A stretch of DNA of 64,000 nt, taken from NCBI GenBank assembly GCA_964030475.1, contig CAXIPT010000006.1, positions 1,004,354 to 1,068,353 of the forward strand. The letters are read 5' to 3'. The notes beneath the pieces were generated by a model, which was not told where the DNA came from, ran no database searches, and saw nothing but the letters and a program-made list of their open reading frames with translations. Below are positions 11,964 through 23,861 of this stretch, one piece after another (positions within the stretch are counted from its first letter, which is position 1; each line of letters begins with the position of its first letter). Both the position numbers and the translations under genes were made by a program. Origin of the DNA: Tethya wilhelma. Lineage: Eukaryota; Porifera; Demospongiae; Tethyida; Tethyidae.

Positions 11964-13568
11964 ATGTCCACAGAGCAGCCTCCTGCGTATCCAAAGGCCG
12001 CCTATCCCACGCAACAACTCACTCCTCAGTCTGTCGCCGAGACAACGTTCAATCAGTCGTCACAGCAAGGCTACACCGCTAGTCCCATCTTCTTGGCCAT
12101 TTTGAATCCCAACATAGCCACCTCCGCCATAGAATCCATCGTGCAGAACGATCCACAGACAGTGAAGGCCGTTGACCCACAGACTGGGTATACTCCTCTT
12201 CATTACGCTGCTAGACGAGTGCACTGTGGACTGATGAAGATGTTGATCGATCAGGGGGGAGATTTGGAAGCTAGAGGGAACATTGGAGAGACACCACTTG
12301 TACTGGCATGTCAGGTAAATATATATGATCCCAGAACTATAATATCCTAGTCTCACTATTCCTTTCACTCCACCTTAAGTTTAGCATGCATGATAGACCA
12401 GGCCCCTTTTCCCGCGGAACCATAGGTGGAGCGAAAGAGGTCTGTCTACACGAGACTAATAATATCCATGATATGATCTATTCTTTTCACATTTTTGATA
12501 CATAATTTTACCAAGAGTTTGCTTCAGAATTATGAAATTTGTATTAAATTTATGATGTCCCCGAGTTGCATTCTTCTTTAAACATCCATGGTACAGTCTT
12601 ATAAAGGGTTTTCTTCCCATAACTCCAATACATAATGGTTGCTATGTAAACACACCATGTTGAAAGCATCTGTGCAGACATTTTCTTGGCTCTCTGAATG
12701 TATGAATTCATATGTGATCTACATGTATGATATAATGTGGACATGTATATTGTATGTTTTATCAAACCTTTTATAAAAATTTGTGAATTCAATGTCCCTT
12801 ATCTTTTTCCCAGAATGGTAGTCTGTATGCTGTTCACTTCTTGGTGGAGCAAGGTGCTGATGTGACTGTGGTGGACAACTATGGAAGGAATCTCATTCAC
12901 TACGCTGCCCTCGTTGGAGCTGTGTAAGTCTATCATTGCTTTGACAACTGAGACTATATATGCAGCCTAACCTCATTCTCCTTGTGCATTTTTTTTTGTT
13001 TTATGCTTATCATGCAGGCACATATTGCACTATCTGGCATCAATTTGCAAGGTGGAGATTGGACACATCGACAAAGAGTAAGCACTGTACATCACCCTCT
13101 AGTGACTAATAAAGATTTTGACCTGAATGTAGTAGCTCTTGTAGTTTATAAGTCCTGAGAGCAAGGCTACTAGCTTTAATATGACATTGTTGTAGAAAAC
13201 TTTCACTGTTTGAAGATTCATCTTGTTTTTAAACTTCTTCTTCTCTCTCTAGGGGGAACTCTGCTCTACACTATGCTGTTCTCAATCGTAACAATGACAC
13301 TGTACGTTATCTACTGAAGAAAAATGTAAGTATTATTTGAGCCAACCAGTCCCTGAACCATTGCATGTGATGGTGACGACCCTTTACCAACTTTCATTAT
13401 ATACATACACACCAGAGGAGTGATGTATCTGCCAGTAACAGCAAAGGTGTTACTCCACTTCACATTGCAGCTAAGCACGGAAGTAGGTAAGAAAAATGTA
13501 ACTATTGAGGATTTGTCAAGCTGTTAATCTGTTCAATGCTCTACTTCTTTTTGACTGAAGTTGTCATG

Positions 13569-13599
<31 letters not shown>

Positions 13600-14167
13600 C
13601 CTCCAGTGTCCTAGTCTGGACTCTCCTCACCAATACTTCATCCACCACTGTCCTGGAGAGCCAAGATGCCTCAGGCAGCACCCCCGTAGACATTGCCTGG
13701 AGGGGAAACACACCCAGACACAGGACCCTGGCCAAGAAGATGGAGTCATGGGTGGTGACTCCTTCTTACCAGAGAATGGTTCCTTGGTTGATATGGTGGC
13801 AAAATGCTCTCATGCCAGGTACGTTAGAAGAATGTACGCTGTGTATGGATTGATTCTTCAGTTTCTGTGCATGCATTATTAGAAGAAACACTGAATCTAC
13901 ATGTGTCTCAATTTGATAAAAATACTAGCAAGAGTATTGATACTACTACACTAGGTGTATCANAACCCTTTACCAACTTTCATTATGCACATACACACCA
14001 GAGGAGTGATGTATCTGCCAGCAACAGCAAAGGTGTTACTCCACTTCACATTGCAGCTAAGCACGGAAGTAGGTAAGAAAAATGTAACTATTGTCTGTAG
14101 AGGGATTTAATGTCAAGCTGTTAATCTGTTCAATGCTCTACTTCTTGTTGACTAAAGATGTTGCGCG

Positions 14168-14202
<35 letters not shown>

Positions 14203-15677
14203 CCCCTCCAGTGTCCTAGTATGGACTCTCCTCACCAATACTTCATCCACCACTGTCCTGGAGAGCCAAGATGCCTCAGGCAACACCCCCGTAGACATTG
14301 CCTGGGGGGGAAACACACCCAGACACAGGACCCTGGCCAAGAAGATGGAGTCATGGGTAGTGACGCCTTCTTACCAGAGAATGGTTCCTTGGTTGATATG
14401 GTGGCAAAATGCTTTCATGCCAGGTACGTTAGAAGAATGGACGCTGTGTATGAATTGATTCTTCACTTTCTGTGCATGCATTATTAGAAGAAACACTGAA
14501 TCTACATATGTCTCAATTTGATAAATAGTAGCAAGAGTATTGATACTACTACACTAGGTGTGTCATGCATCAAGCATGAGGATCTTTACCTGTTTTGATT
14601 GAAAACCCTTATAAAGTTTTTCATCTTCAGATGCAATAGCTTACCATGCCAAGTATATATTTCGATATGCCAAGGTCATACCGTATAGTTAGAAAATTTC
14701 AATATGTAACATTTTCTTAGATTGCTGGTGATCCACAGAATATATAACTTATACTCCTCCGAATTTCCATAGTTATATCCCCATCCACCTCCACACCCCC
14801 TCCTCTCCCCTCCCTTATAGGTACAGCCCTCCTCTCTGGTATCCTCCTCTTCTCCCTTGTCCCTCACCCTCTCCTGGCCTTCCTCCTCTCCGTGACGGTG
14901 GCTGCCGTGGGATTCTTCTACCCAATGTCCCGCCACAGGATCCCCCACGATGCCAGCTGGCAGAACCCCTCCTCCAACGGAGCCATGGTGTCGGGGGTGG
15001 TGCACACACTGGTCTGCTACTTCGCTGTGGTCTGGCCTCATATCCTCTAGTAGAAATTAAGATATGATATAGATTATGTTACTATGATTGTGTGTATGTG
15101 TGGCTGGGGGGAAAAAATACAAGAAAAGCTAAGTATTTTGTGAGTAAAGAAGAAATATTTTAGTAAAATTTTGGCCTCCTATCTTTGGCAAGATAGTGTT
15201 TGTAATTTTTGTGTTTACATTTTAGAGATTTTCCCTTGACTTTTAAGCGACTGTGTGTGTGTGTACGTCTCTGGCCAGGCAACCTCTTGGTCTTCTGTGT
15301 TCTTCTCATTGATTCCATTCTCATCCTCTACACATACATGTACGTGAGACTATACTATAGTATTACTTCCAACTGTATCATGTATACCTTGTTTGTTTGT
15401 CATCTGTAGAAAGTTTGAAAAAACTGATCCTGGTTTTGACACAGTGGGGAAGCTCAATAGTGATGGAAACCCACTGGTAAGATTAATATTATAATGATAA
15501 AAGTAATGTACATCTTCTGACCATTGTACCTTGGAGTGGAGCTGGATAATACTGTTAATTTCTCTTTATCTCTCCAGACTATCTTAGATGTTGCTAAGCA
15601 ACGGAAAGAAGATAATAAGCCCCTCACTGCTACTCGTGCCTTTCCTGATGGCCTGTCCTTCTGTGCCAGTTGTGAGG

Positions 15678-15754
<77 letters not shown>

Positions 15755-16380
15755 CGCACACACAGTGACTATGCTGCTCGCTACACCTATACCCATCTCT
15801 CTCTCTGTGATGTCCCCAGAGACAGCCTTCTTCCTCACGTCCTCCAGCGTCTTCACGACTTGTCTCCCTCTCTGTGCTGGAAGGCTCCTCTTGTTGTCAC
15901 CTTTAGAGGAGAACATGGTAAAAGAGTATGACAGTCAACTTAAAGGTGTTTTTACTAGAGGCTCTAACAAAGCTGTTAGGTTTCAATGGAATGCTGAGAG
16001 AGAAAAAATAATCCCTGAAAAATTCTGTGATTCAGCTTGGAATTGAACCAAAGACCTTCTGATTGCTAGTCAGGTGCAATTATCCCCCTCTCTCCTCTCT
16101 CTCTCTCTCAGCATTTCATTGACATGGTAAAGGAGTAGATAACTAACATCTGCCTCATAAGGTTTTCCTTCAAATTTTATGAAAAAGAGATTTTGAAGGG
16201 AAAAAAAAAGATTTTTTTTAGGGGGCTGAGAATGAGGCTGTTCTGACATACTATGTTACAATGTGTTGAATTGTCATTCTGTTTGCATTACGTCTGTTGT
16301 GTATACTGTAGGTATCTGTAGTGGTCCAAGGCGGGAATTTTGGTCTTGTCTAAGTCAGGCACTAGGTGATGGAAATGAAN

Positions 16381-16453
<73 letters not shown>

Positions 16454-17537
16454 ACACACAAACACACACACAGGTTGGATTCTATACTGAGCATTGGATC
16501 ATGTTCCTCATAGTTTGTAATCTCCTCACTGGACTCTTTGCATTCACTGTGAGTTAGTAAATGCTATAACCTTCCTAGTACTTCAATTCTACTTCCCAGT
16601 ATTGCACATGTGTGTTCTTGCATTGAAAACAGTTTCTAGATTATAATACCTGACCCGGAATTGAACTACTGTATGTGTAGCTAGATTCAGCTGTAGTTTA
16701 TAACTACCGTAGTTTGAGATATTTTCGCGTTGAAAATATTTCGTACGTTAAATTTCGCATGTTTAATTTTCGTACATGCATAGCGCCCATTGGTAATGGG
16801 TCATCAAATTTTCGAGTGTTTAATTTTCGCACACGGCAATGTGTGCGAAAATTTCCCCAATGCGAATATTAGTCAAATTATGGTACATATCATGTACATG
16901 TATAATACATGTTTTCAGTACGTGTGCATGCATGATCTTCACAACATTATTAATTTGTTGTTTCAGAATCTCTACTTCCAGTTGACTAACATCTCTAAGA
17001 TGGAGACGACCTACTTTGACATGGCAGGAAGACCAGCCTACAAGGAGAAGAGGTAGGTGTGGTCATTGTACAATTGCACTGCTCAGTAATAATGAAAGTT
17101 ATGGCTTACAAGGTCTTAAACCAAACCTACTACCTATAGCTAGCCTCGTTCCCAGGCTCCTCCTTCGCGAATATTTTCTTCGCGAAGGAGGAGCCTGGGA
17201 ATGAGGCTAACCCATAGCCTCATCCCTAGCTATGCCTATTCACATGGCCATAATTATGGTACGAACTTTTTAAGATTTATAATCATGAACGTCAACTGTA
17301 TATTGATCCTACATGTGTATGTATGATCGAGTTTTAACCCTGGCTTCTCACAAGCTACAGTATATGTTGATTGCTTTTTTCTTTAACCTCCTGTGCAGAC
17401 AACGCCATGGTCTCTCCCTGTTGACTCGTCTCAGACTCCTCCAAATGTTCTTCATGGACTACCCAAGATGGTATCGGAGAAACGTTCAATCTAACAGTAC
17501 AGATAATGCTTGCTATCCCAGAACATACTCAGTTTGA
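11964..17537 (+). CDS. HIP14-like paralogue lacking the DHHC core
   Basis: Exons: 11964-12314, 12814-12923, 13018-13077, 13253-13325, 13416-13486 and 13607-13818 (or the copies 14002-14072 and 14212-14423), 14821-15039, 15267-15339, 15410-15476, 15578-15676, 16474-16548, 16967-17052 and 17399-17537. Together they give 544 residues with a TGA stop. Ankyrin repeats (YTPLHYAARR, NSALHYAVLN, VTPLHIAAKH) are followed by transmembrane helices and a C-terminus ending PRTYSV. Exon 10 carries the first zinc-finger cysteines (LSFCASCE), but the two exons holding HC...DHHC...CVG in the minus paralogue (225 nt, 75 codons) are absent. The flanking exons still join in frame. A gap at 16380 lies there, but the duplicate at 1594-1692, which has no gap, lacks them too. 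Inference: a catalytically dead palmitoyltransferase relative that may keep ankyrin-binding and membrane functions. Confidence 0.8.
13380..14490 (+). repeat. Tandem duplication of exons 5-6 of the plus-strand gene
   Basis: Bases about 13380-13920 recur at about 13970-14490 with few changes and an n at 13963 between them. Each copy has a 71-nt ankyrin exon and a 212-nt exon with intact splice sites and open frames. The pair totals 283 nt, which is not a multiple of three, so including both pairs would break the frame. They are therefore mutually exclusive alternatives, or the duplication is an assembly join of two haplotypes. Confidence 0.75.
15040..15266 (+). other. Probable U12-type AT-AC intron (plus gene)
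   Basis: After the codon for Pro in VVWP the sequence reads ATATCCTCTAG, close to the U12 5' splice-site consensus, with no suitable GT donor. A branch-like TTCCCTTGAC lies near 15230, and TGTAC precedes the 73-nt exon starting at 15267. Position and phase equal those of the intron in the minus-strand paralogue. Confidence 0.7.
15679..15750. repeat. (CT)n microsatellite
   Basis: A long CT run starts two bases after the GTATCT donor of exon 10. It is the counterpart of the shorter CT/CA intron at 1599-1690. Confidence 0.9.
16003..16095 (-). mobile_element. tRNA-derived SINE relic
   Basis: Read on the minus strand this has CCTGACTAGCAATCAG, an anticodon-arm-like hairpin, then AAGGTCTTTGGTTCAATTCC, which contains a pol III B box. 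A related sequence with the same order is at 49735-49850. The A-box half is degraded into CT repeats. Confidence 0.55.
16381..16471. repeat. (CA)n microsatellite next to a gap
   Basis: A CA run follows the n at 16380 and ends in the CACACAG acceptor of the exon at 16474. The gap and repeat sit where the two missing DHHC exons would be. Confidence 0.9.
16705..16885. mobile_element. TACCGTA-ended MITE-like element
   Basis: It begins TACCGTAGTTTGAGATATTT and ends AATATTAGTCAAATTATGGTA, imperfect inverted repeats. The interior is rich in AATTTTCGC-type blocks shared with the elements at 29693 and 38219. It is non-coding and lies in an intron. Confidence 0.6.
17141..17209. mobile_element. Near-perfect short hairpin element
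   Basis: TAGCCTCGTTCCCAGGCTCC...TTCGCGAA is followed, after a loop of about seven bases, by the inverted copy ending GGGAATGAGGCTA. It is a compact foldback element whose arms recur singly elsewhere in the window. Confidence 0.8.
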
Positions 17538-18804
17538 ATTGTTATTGTAATTATTGACTCCTTCTGTGTTGTGCATGCATGTCAAAATGACTTGCGCGAT
17601 TGGCTATAGTTTTATTTTATTTTTTTTAGCGTGAGGGTCCGATTGATGGCCTCTATATAATATATTATTATTATTATTATTATTTTCTGATCGAATAATC
17701 TACTCAGTCTCAGCCTATGTATGCACTTTGTAGTGGAGTGCTCTACTTGTTCTTTCACTTTCTTCAATTCCCCCGTCCCCCATCCCCCAAACTAAACTGT
17801 GGGATAATTTATGGGTTGAGGCTGGTTATACGTCAGATATACAAAAGCTTGAGTAGTGGCACAGTGGTCATGTGTGTGTACATCGGTATTTGTTGATTTA
17901 CTGTATTGTTTGTCCAAACTCATCCAGCATAAAGCTTCAGGAAGCTTATACTGACTTCAGTTGGCCACTAATTGAGTTCATCTAGGTCCAAAGGGTAGTT
18001 CATTTAGGTGAAGAAACCTAATATTCACACATGAAAGGGCAGTGATTCTATAATCAAAGAAACTGAGTGAAAACAACACAGTCTTTGATCATTCAATATG
18101 CCACCCCTTACAATGCATGTGTGCCTGAAACCATGGGTACTGCATGCATTCATGATAAAGTTGTGTTGGCAAACAATCCATTTACCCATAATTTATGGAA
18201 ACTGTAACAGGTGGCCAAGGGTATATAAGACAAGACTTATTGTAGCACACATGTGTGGCCAATTAACAAGCCTTTAAGTTCGCTGGCAAAAGAGGCAGTG
18301 CATGCATGTCTAGGGATGAGACTACTTTAGTGCTACAATGTCATGTATGTGAACCCTTGTTAACCTCAATAGAACACAAGTGCAGACCAATTCAAGCAGA
18401 AGTGGGTGGGGCTAGTTAAAAAACAACAATTGCAACATTGTAAAACTGTCATTATACACAAATGGTCAGCAGGTCCTCTAGCACTTATGCATATAGTGGG
18501 ATTATAATTATCTCATCTCCATTAAATTTTATTGTGACCTTTCATCTGGCTAATGACAAGCAGTGCCATTAGTGGTATCTCAAATATGCAATTAGCCCTC
18601 TCAAGTGCAAACTTTAGGCTCTACTAACTCCTAATATGGTCAATTTTCAAGTGTTAAAATTTAATAGGGCTTTAGGAAGAGTATTTAACAACACGAGAAG
18701 GTGTAGACTTCAGTTCAGTCTGACTCTGGGGTGCTAAAATAATTATCTAGACTCTAATTTTAAAAATACAATTTATTGCTGAACAGAAGATTCCGAAATT
18801 TAAT
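17538..18804. other. Intergenic, no gene seen
   Basis: This separates the HIP14-like gene from the next plus-strand gene. It holds a TTA run near 17665 and AT-rich sequence. A TATTTAA motif at about 18684 lies some 120 bases before the next ATG and could be its TATA element. No open exon with homology is visible. Confidence 0.5.
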
Positions 18805-20613
18805 ATGGCTGCTAGTACAAGTGAGCTTACTACTCAAATGACCTTCGTCACTGATGTGCTGTTAGATCAAGGTCAGCATCAAACGAAGCTCGTTGAAGAA
18901 TGTCATAAGCAATTGAAAACTGCTGAAGAAAACGCCCAGAAGAGCAGTGCGACGGCAGAACAAAAGGAGAAGGTTGAAGCTATAGGGAAAGCAGCAAACG
19001 AAGCTGTGAATATGCTCAACGCAATCAGAAAAGGAGAAAAGTTGAAGGGTGTGCTGTCAGCCCTATCTATTATCTCCAATCTTGCCGCACTAGCTGGACC
19101 CGCTGGAGCTGCAATCAGCGCTGTGTGTACAGTGCTGTCGACGGTTTTAAGCATTACAATGGCCGAGCAAGAAGAGAGCATGCTGACACAAATGAGGAGA
19201 GCCATCAAAGAAGAGCTGCAGCGGTTCAGGATGGAGCTGCTTCAAGAAGAAGGAGATGGGTTGATGGGCCTCGGTGATGTGTTGATAGATGAGCTTAATT
19301 TTGAGTTAAAAAAGGGTGGTACCGCCTATACTGGCTTTAGTGAGGCCCAGCGTATTCGACTGGATAGAATGTGTGAATATATGGATAAACTAAAATCTGT
19401 AGCAGGAAAAAAAATGTCAGCATTAGTCAAAGAAAGACCAGACACCACAACAGATCATACATCACTCCATGGATATTTTAACGCATTCAAAAAACTTGAA
19501 TCGTACACTAATATACTCAAAGATGACACAAAAAAAGCACGTGTGACACTTGCTCAGGACTGCTTAAGCTGTCTTGTAGGTTACGCAAATGTATCTACTC
19601 TGTACATCATTATCCTTACACTGCATGAGACCCTATCTAGGAGAGTTGGACTTCCTGAAGCAAGCATTAACTTTCTCGCTCATAAAATAGAAAATGCGAA
19701 AAAAGAAGGCAAAGAACTCTTTGGTTTTTTCCCTGATTTTGACATGCTTGGACCAATAGGATGGTGGGAGGGGAAGCTTCGCGTTATGGAGGAGTATCGC
19801 AAAACACCTCACACCTTGGATCAAATCGAGCAATTTCAGAAGCTAGTCAATTTGCCACTTGCCGAATATACCACAGAGGAGGCAAGCTATGCTCTAAAGC
19901 TGTGCTTAGTACTCAGAGCTCATATTACATATTTTCCATTGGAGCCAACATTTTCAAGACCACCAGCCGGTGCTGGTGATGAATACTTGGAAAAGAATGA
20001 TAATCACTATCTATGCTTTGTCAACAACACTCGCTGGCCTATCTCTATATTCTCAGGCCTACTAGGTAACCAAATAAACAAGACAAAGTTTGAAGTCGTA
20101 GTGGATCCACATGATGTCGCCGTACGCCCTTGTGTTGATGTGAACGACTCATTCTACTTCTCTTCTGCTGGTGTGATTGCTGTCGGTGAGAGAGGCCTAA
20201 AACTAGCAGAGATGAGGAAAGTGCAGTATATAGAGTTTGCACTCTCAAACCCATGGGGCATACAGACTTCCTATCGAAAGAAAATCGTCACACAACCCCA
20301 TCCATGTTATGATAAAGAACACCTTGAGAAAGTGACGTATGGAAACGACCTCCTAACGCCCTATGACCACGCTAAATCTTTTACGTATGATAAACGGTTT
20401 TGTCTTGTCAGGGGTGAGCTCAGGAAGGAAGGAGATATGAATGATCCTGGATTCACACTGTACCGAATCTTTATTGAGGAATTTGACCACAAGGAGTTTA
20501 AAAAAAAGACTGACGAGAGCTTTACAGCATTCATGAGTTCATACAAGTCATCCTTTGGAACCCCTCCAGGACGCTTTGCAAGTAAATTCAATAAGCCTTG
20601 TGTAATTCTTTAA
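18805..20613 (+). CDS. Intronless 602-residue protein with helical N-terminus and CVIL CaaX box
   Basis: A single open frame runs from ATG at 18805 to TAA. Residues about 15-80 are charged and helix-forming. Residues about 78-118 form a hydrophobic helical hairpin containing LAALAGPAGAAIS, with charged helices on each side. The middle is helical and Lys/Glu-rich. The C-terminal third (from about residue 390) looks like a beta-rich domain with conserved-looking Trp and Cys. The last four residues are CVIL, a CaaX motif predicting prenylation and membrane anchoring. The helical-bundle-plus-beta layout recalls proteins that associate with membranes, but I do not recognise the family and assign no function. 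Absence of introns contrasts with most neighbours and may indicate retroposition. Confidence 0.7.
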   Translation: MAASTSELTTQMTFVTDVLLDQGQHQTKLVEECHKQLKTAEENAQKSSATAEQKEKVEAIGKAANEAVNMLNAIRKGEKLKGVLSALSIISNLAALAGPAGAAISAVCTVLSTVLSITMAEQEESMLTQMRRAIKEELQRFRMELLQEEGDGLMGLGDVLIDELNFELKKGGTAYTGFSEAQRIRLDRMCEYMDKLKSVAGKKMSALVKERPDTTTDHTSLHGYFNAFKKLESYTNILKDDTKKARVTLAQDCLSCLVGYANVSTLYIIILTLHETLSRRVGLPEASINFLAHKIENAKKEGKELFGFFPDFDMLGPIGWWEGKLRVMEEYRKTPHTLDQIEQFQKLVNLPLAEYTTEEASYALKLCLVLRAHITYFPLEPTFSRPPAGAGDEYLEKNDNHYLCFVNNTRWPISIFSGLLGNQINKTKFEVVVDPHDVAVRPCVDVNDSFYFSSAGVIAVGERGLKLAEMRKVQYIEFALSNPWGIQTSYRKKIVTQPHPCYDKEHLEKVTYGNDLLTPYDHAKSFTYDKRFCLVRGELRKEGDMNDPGFTLYRIFIEEFDHKEFKKKTDESFTAFMSSYKSSFGTPPGRFASKFNKPCVIL

Positions 20614-21660
20614 CTAACGTTATGTACATTATTACAATAATTATTATTATCACACTAAATTCTTTAATTTTAACATTATGATAATAATAATATTACATAT
20701 AATGAGTGTACTGGTATGTGGTTTGTGTTTGATTTTTGATTGTCAGCTATTAATAATATTGATTAATTTTTATCTGCATTAGTTTCTCAAAAGCAAAATT
20801 AATGCGATGCTGTATAATAATTATTATGAGTCTCATATAGTGTCGTTTAATACAAGAGCATTAATTTGACTATATAAAATCTGAAAGACATGCTTATTCT
20901 GTTCAGCAAATATAAACAAAGAAAGTCATCTAATAGTGTGGCTGAATTAGTATGCAGCATATCATACGTACAGTAGTACGTATAGTAGGAATGGGCCACA
21001 TGTACTCATATATAGCCTGACCCAATGAAAATGTTTATCACCATAAAAACCTAGCAAAACAAAGTTGCCCTCAAGCCTGCTCAACCAGTCTCTAAAAGTC
21101 TTCCAATCTTATCACTTGGCTTAATAGTGGAATAAAGTATAGTGACCAAATTAAACTGTGCATGTGCCCGAAATTGAGACATGCCTTATTCCAGTGCCTT
21201 TTACAGCATGCACTGCCGATTCCTACGTATACATGCTTTTTGCTACATGTTCATTCACTTTTTTCAACACTACAGTGTGCAGGAATTTGAACCATTACTA
21301 TTGTGGTACTGTGCTAACAAATTCCTCTACAGATAATTCTGGAAATATTTACGATAATAATATTAAGAGATCAAAAATAAAAATGAAGTAGTTATGTCCC
21401 CGAAATTGAGACATGCCTTGTTCCAAAGCTTTTACAGCACTGCCCATTCCTACGTACACTGCTTATTGTTTGAAATTACATTGCTGCTTGTAATTACTCT
21501 AGAGTTATGTAAGCGAAAAAATTACAAATTTTAGCTTATAATAAACTCCTATGACCATAAATCAAGAGAGATCTAAAATTACACAAAAATATTGATTAAG
21601 GCAATAGAATTGAGATTTGATAATTATTAGAATCATCATGAATGCAAGCAGCTTACAAAC
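20614..21660. other. Intergenic with a diverged direct repeat
   Basis: No gene is seen. About 85 bases at 21157-21245 recur at 21392-21478: both contain CCCGAAATTGAGACATGCCT, then TTTTACAGCA and CATTCCTACGTA-like blocks. Confidence 0.6.
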
Positions 21661-22555
21661 CTAGCCCCCATCACTACTGTACCCACTACCATATCCTGAT
21701 CTCCTGCGTTGAGTGTGGTGATCATGAAATGAAGTATATGACCTTGTTCGTGTAAGAGGTGGTTCTTGACCAAAGAGTCCAGACATAGATGTTGATCTCT
21801 TGTGCTTTGAAAATAATGGTGGTTTTTTTATGTCCTGATCTCTCAGACTGCAGGTCGAGATCATGAAGTGAAGTATATGACCTTGTCCGTGTGAGAGTAG
21901 GTGATCCTTGTTCAGATACAAGTGATGATCTTGTGCGTCTTGGAAAAAGTGGTGATGTTTGAGTCGACAGAGACTGTTGATCGTAAATATTAGCATATGA
22001 GTGTGGATGGGGAATCAATTGAGGTGAACCAAGGTGTCTGTGCCTTGTTGGTGGTGTTGAAAAAGTGGAAAGTGGTTCTATCATGGGTGCAGGCGGGGGT
22101 ATAGAAGTGTGGTATGGTTCCATTGTAGGTACAGGCGGGGGTATATAGTGATATGGCTCCATCAGTGGTACTGGTGGGGGTATATAGTGATATGGTTCAT
22201 CTGGTGCAGGTATCGAAGTGTGGTACTGAGGATTTATATAGTCACCAGGTGAGTGCGGGAGGTGAAAAAAAGGTGAGCTTGGGCGCCTTGGTGACAAAGA
22301 TGGTTCATGGAATGACTGTGAATGAATGAAAACAATAGGAACAAAATGGCTACTACAAGCAATCCACAAGTGTAAGAATTAATGCATGGGGCCTGAGTGC
22401 TAGCTGCAATAATCCGGAATCAAAACAAGGTATGTCTCTGAGACTCACCTCATCCTTTATTCTAAGGTTGGCTACAGCTTCAACTAAATCCTGAATAACT
22501 TTAGTGTGATCATCAGAACTAGTAGTTTCACCATCCTGGTTTATGTGAGTCAGTG

Positions 22556-22629
<74 letters not shown>

Positions 22630-23815
22630 NTGTGTGTGTGTGTGTGTGCACCTGTGTGTGTGCGTGTGTGTGTGTGTGTGCACCTGTGTGTGCTGTGACC
22701 ATACTCACCATCAGCTTTCCTTCCATGCCGGCTTTAGCTTTGATCAACTCCTGAACAATTTTAGCATGTCCAGCAGAACTAGCAACTAACATAGCTGTTT
22801 TACCATCCTGTATGTGTGGATAGGAAGGTTCTAATTTCACATATGCATGCAGTGTGTAGGGTACATATTTTGTGTTAGCTAACTATAGCTATTCATGTGT
22901 CCTTTGCTATGTGCATAAATTATTATAAAGGAAAAAAAACAAAAAAAACAAAACAAAACAACAACAGTTAATTACCACTTACCATGTTACTATAATACAT
23001 AGTCTTAAACAGATTGTGTCATTGTGTATATAGCCTCATACCCATGAAGGCCCTTCAAGGAGGGGAGAGGCTGGGTATATTTACTATAGAATTACATATA
23101 CTCATGCATGTATCATGCGTACTTCATCCTCTGCATCAAGGTTGGCTCCTGCTTTGATTAACTCCTGAACTACTTCAAAATGACCAGCAGAACTAGCAAC
23201 TATCAGAGCTGTTCGATCTTTCTGTATAATTATTTGTGTGTATGTGTGTGTGTGTGTGTGTGTGTTTCAAAGTTTGTCATGCATATGTGGTTGTCACATG
23301 CATTATGACTATTATACTCACCCAACCATCTTTCGATTCAAGATTGGCTCCTGCTTTAATCAACTCTCTAACCACTTCTATGTAACCAGCAGAACTAGCA
23401 ACTATCAGGGCAGTTTCATCAATCTGCGTGTGTATGCATGTGTGTGATATATAGTATTGTATAAAAAATTAATGATTATTTGTATGTACAGTGATGCATG
23501 TGTGTTTGTTTGCCATTGCCTTGCAACCAAATTAAGCTTTTATAAGCTAATTGCTGGTTAGCATGGCAGGGTGGAGGTGACATAAAGTAGCTAGCCATGC
23601 ATGTATTGAGTACTGCCCACTTAAGGGTCATACGACTATATAGTTTGTGTGTGTGTGTGTGTGTCATATGCAGTGTATGTGTACGTGTATAATGTTTGAT
23701 CATACTCACAAAATCAGTGCTCGCTTCAAGGTTGGCTCCTGCTTTAATCAAATCTCTAACTACTTCAACATGGCCAGCAGAACTAGCAACTATTAGAGCT
23801 GTTTGACCGTTCTGT

Positions 23816-23861
<46 letters not shown>

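Noticed and set aside
15584..15916. Minus-strand frame with a KTLEDVRKKAVSGD stretch as a gene
   Set aside because: It has no start or partner exons, overlaps a CT repeat, and lies in the intron of the plus-strand gene. I could not link it to a family.
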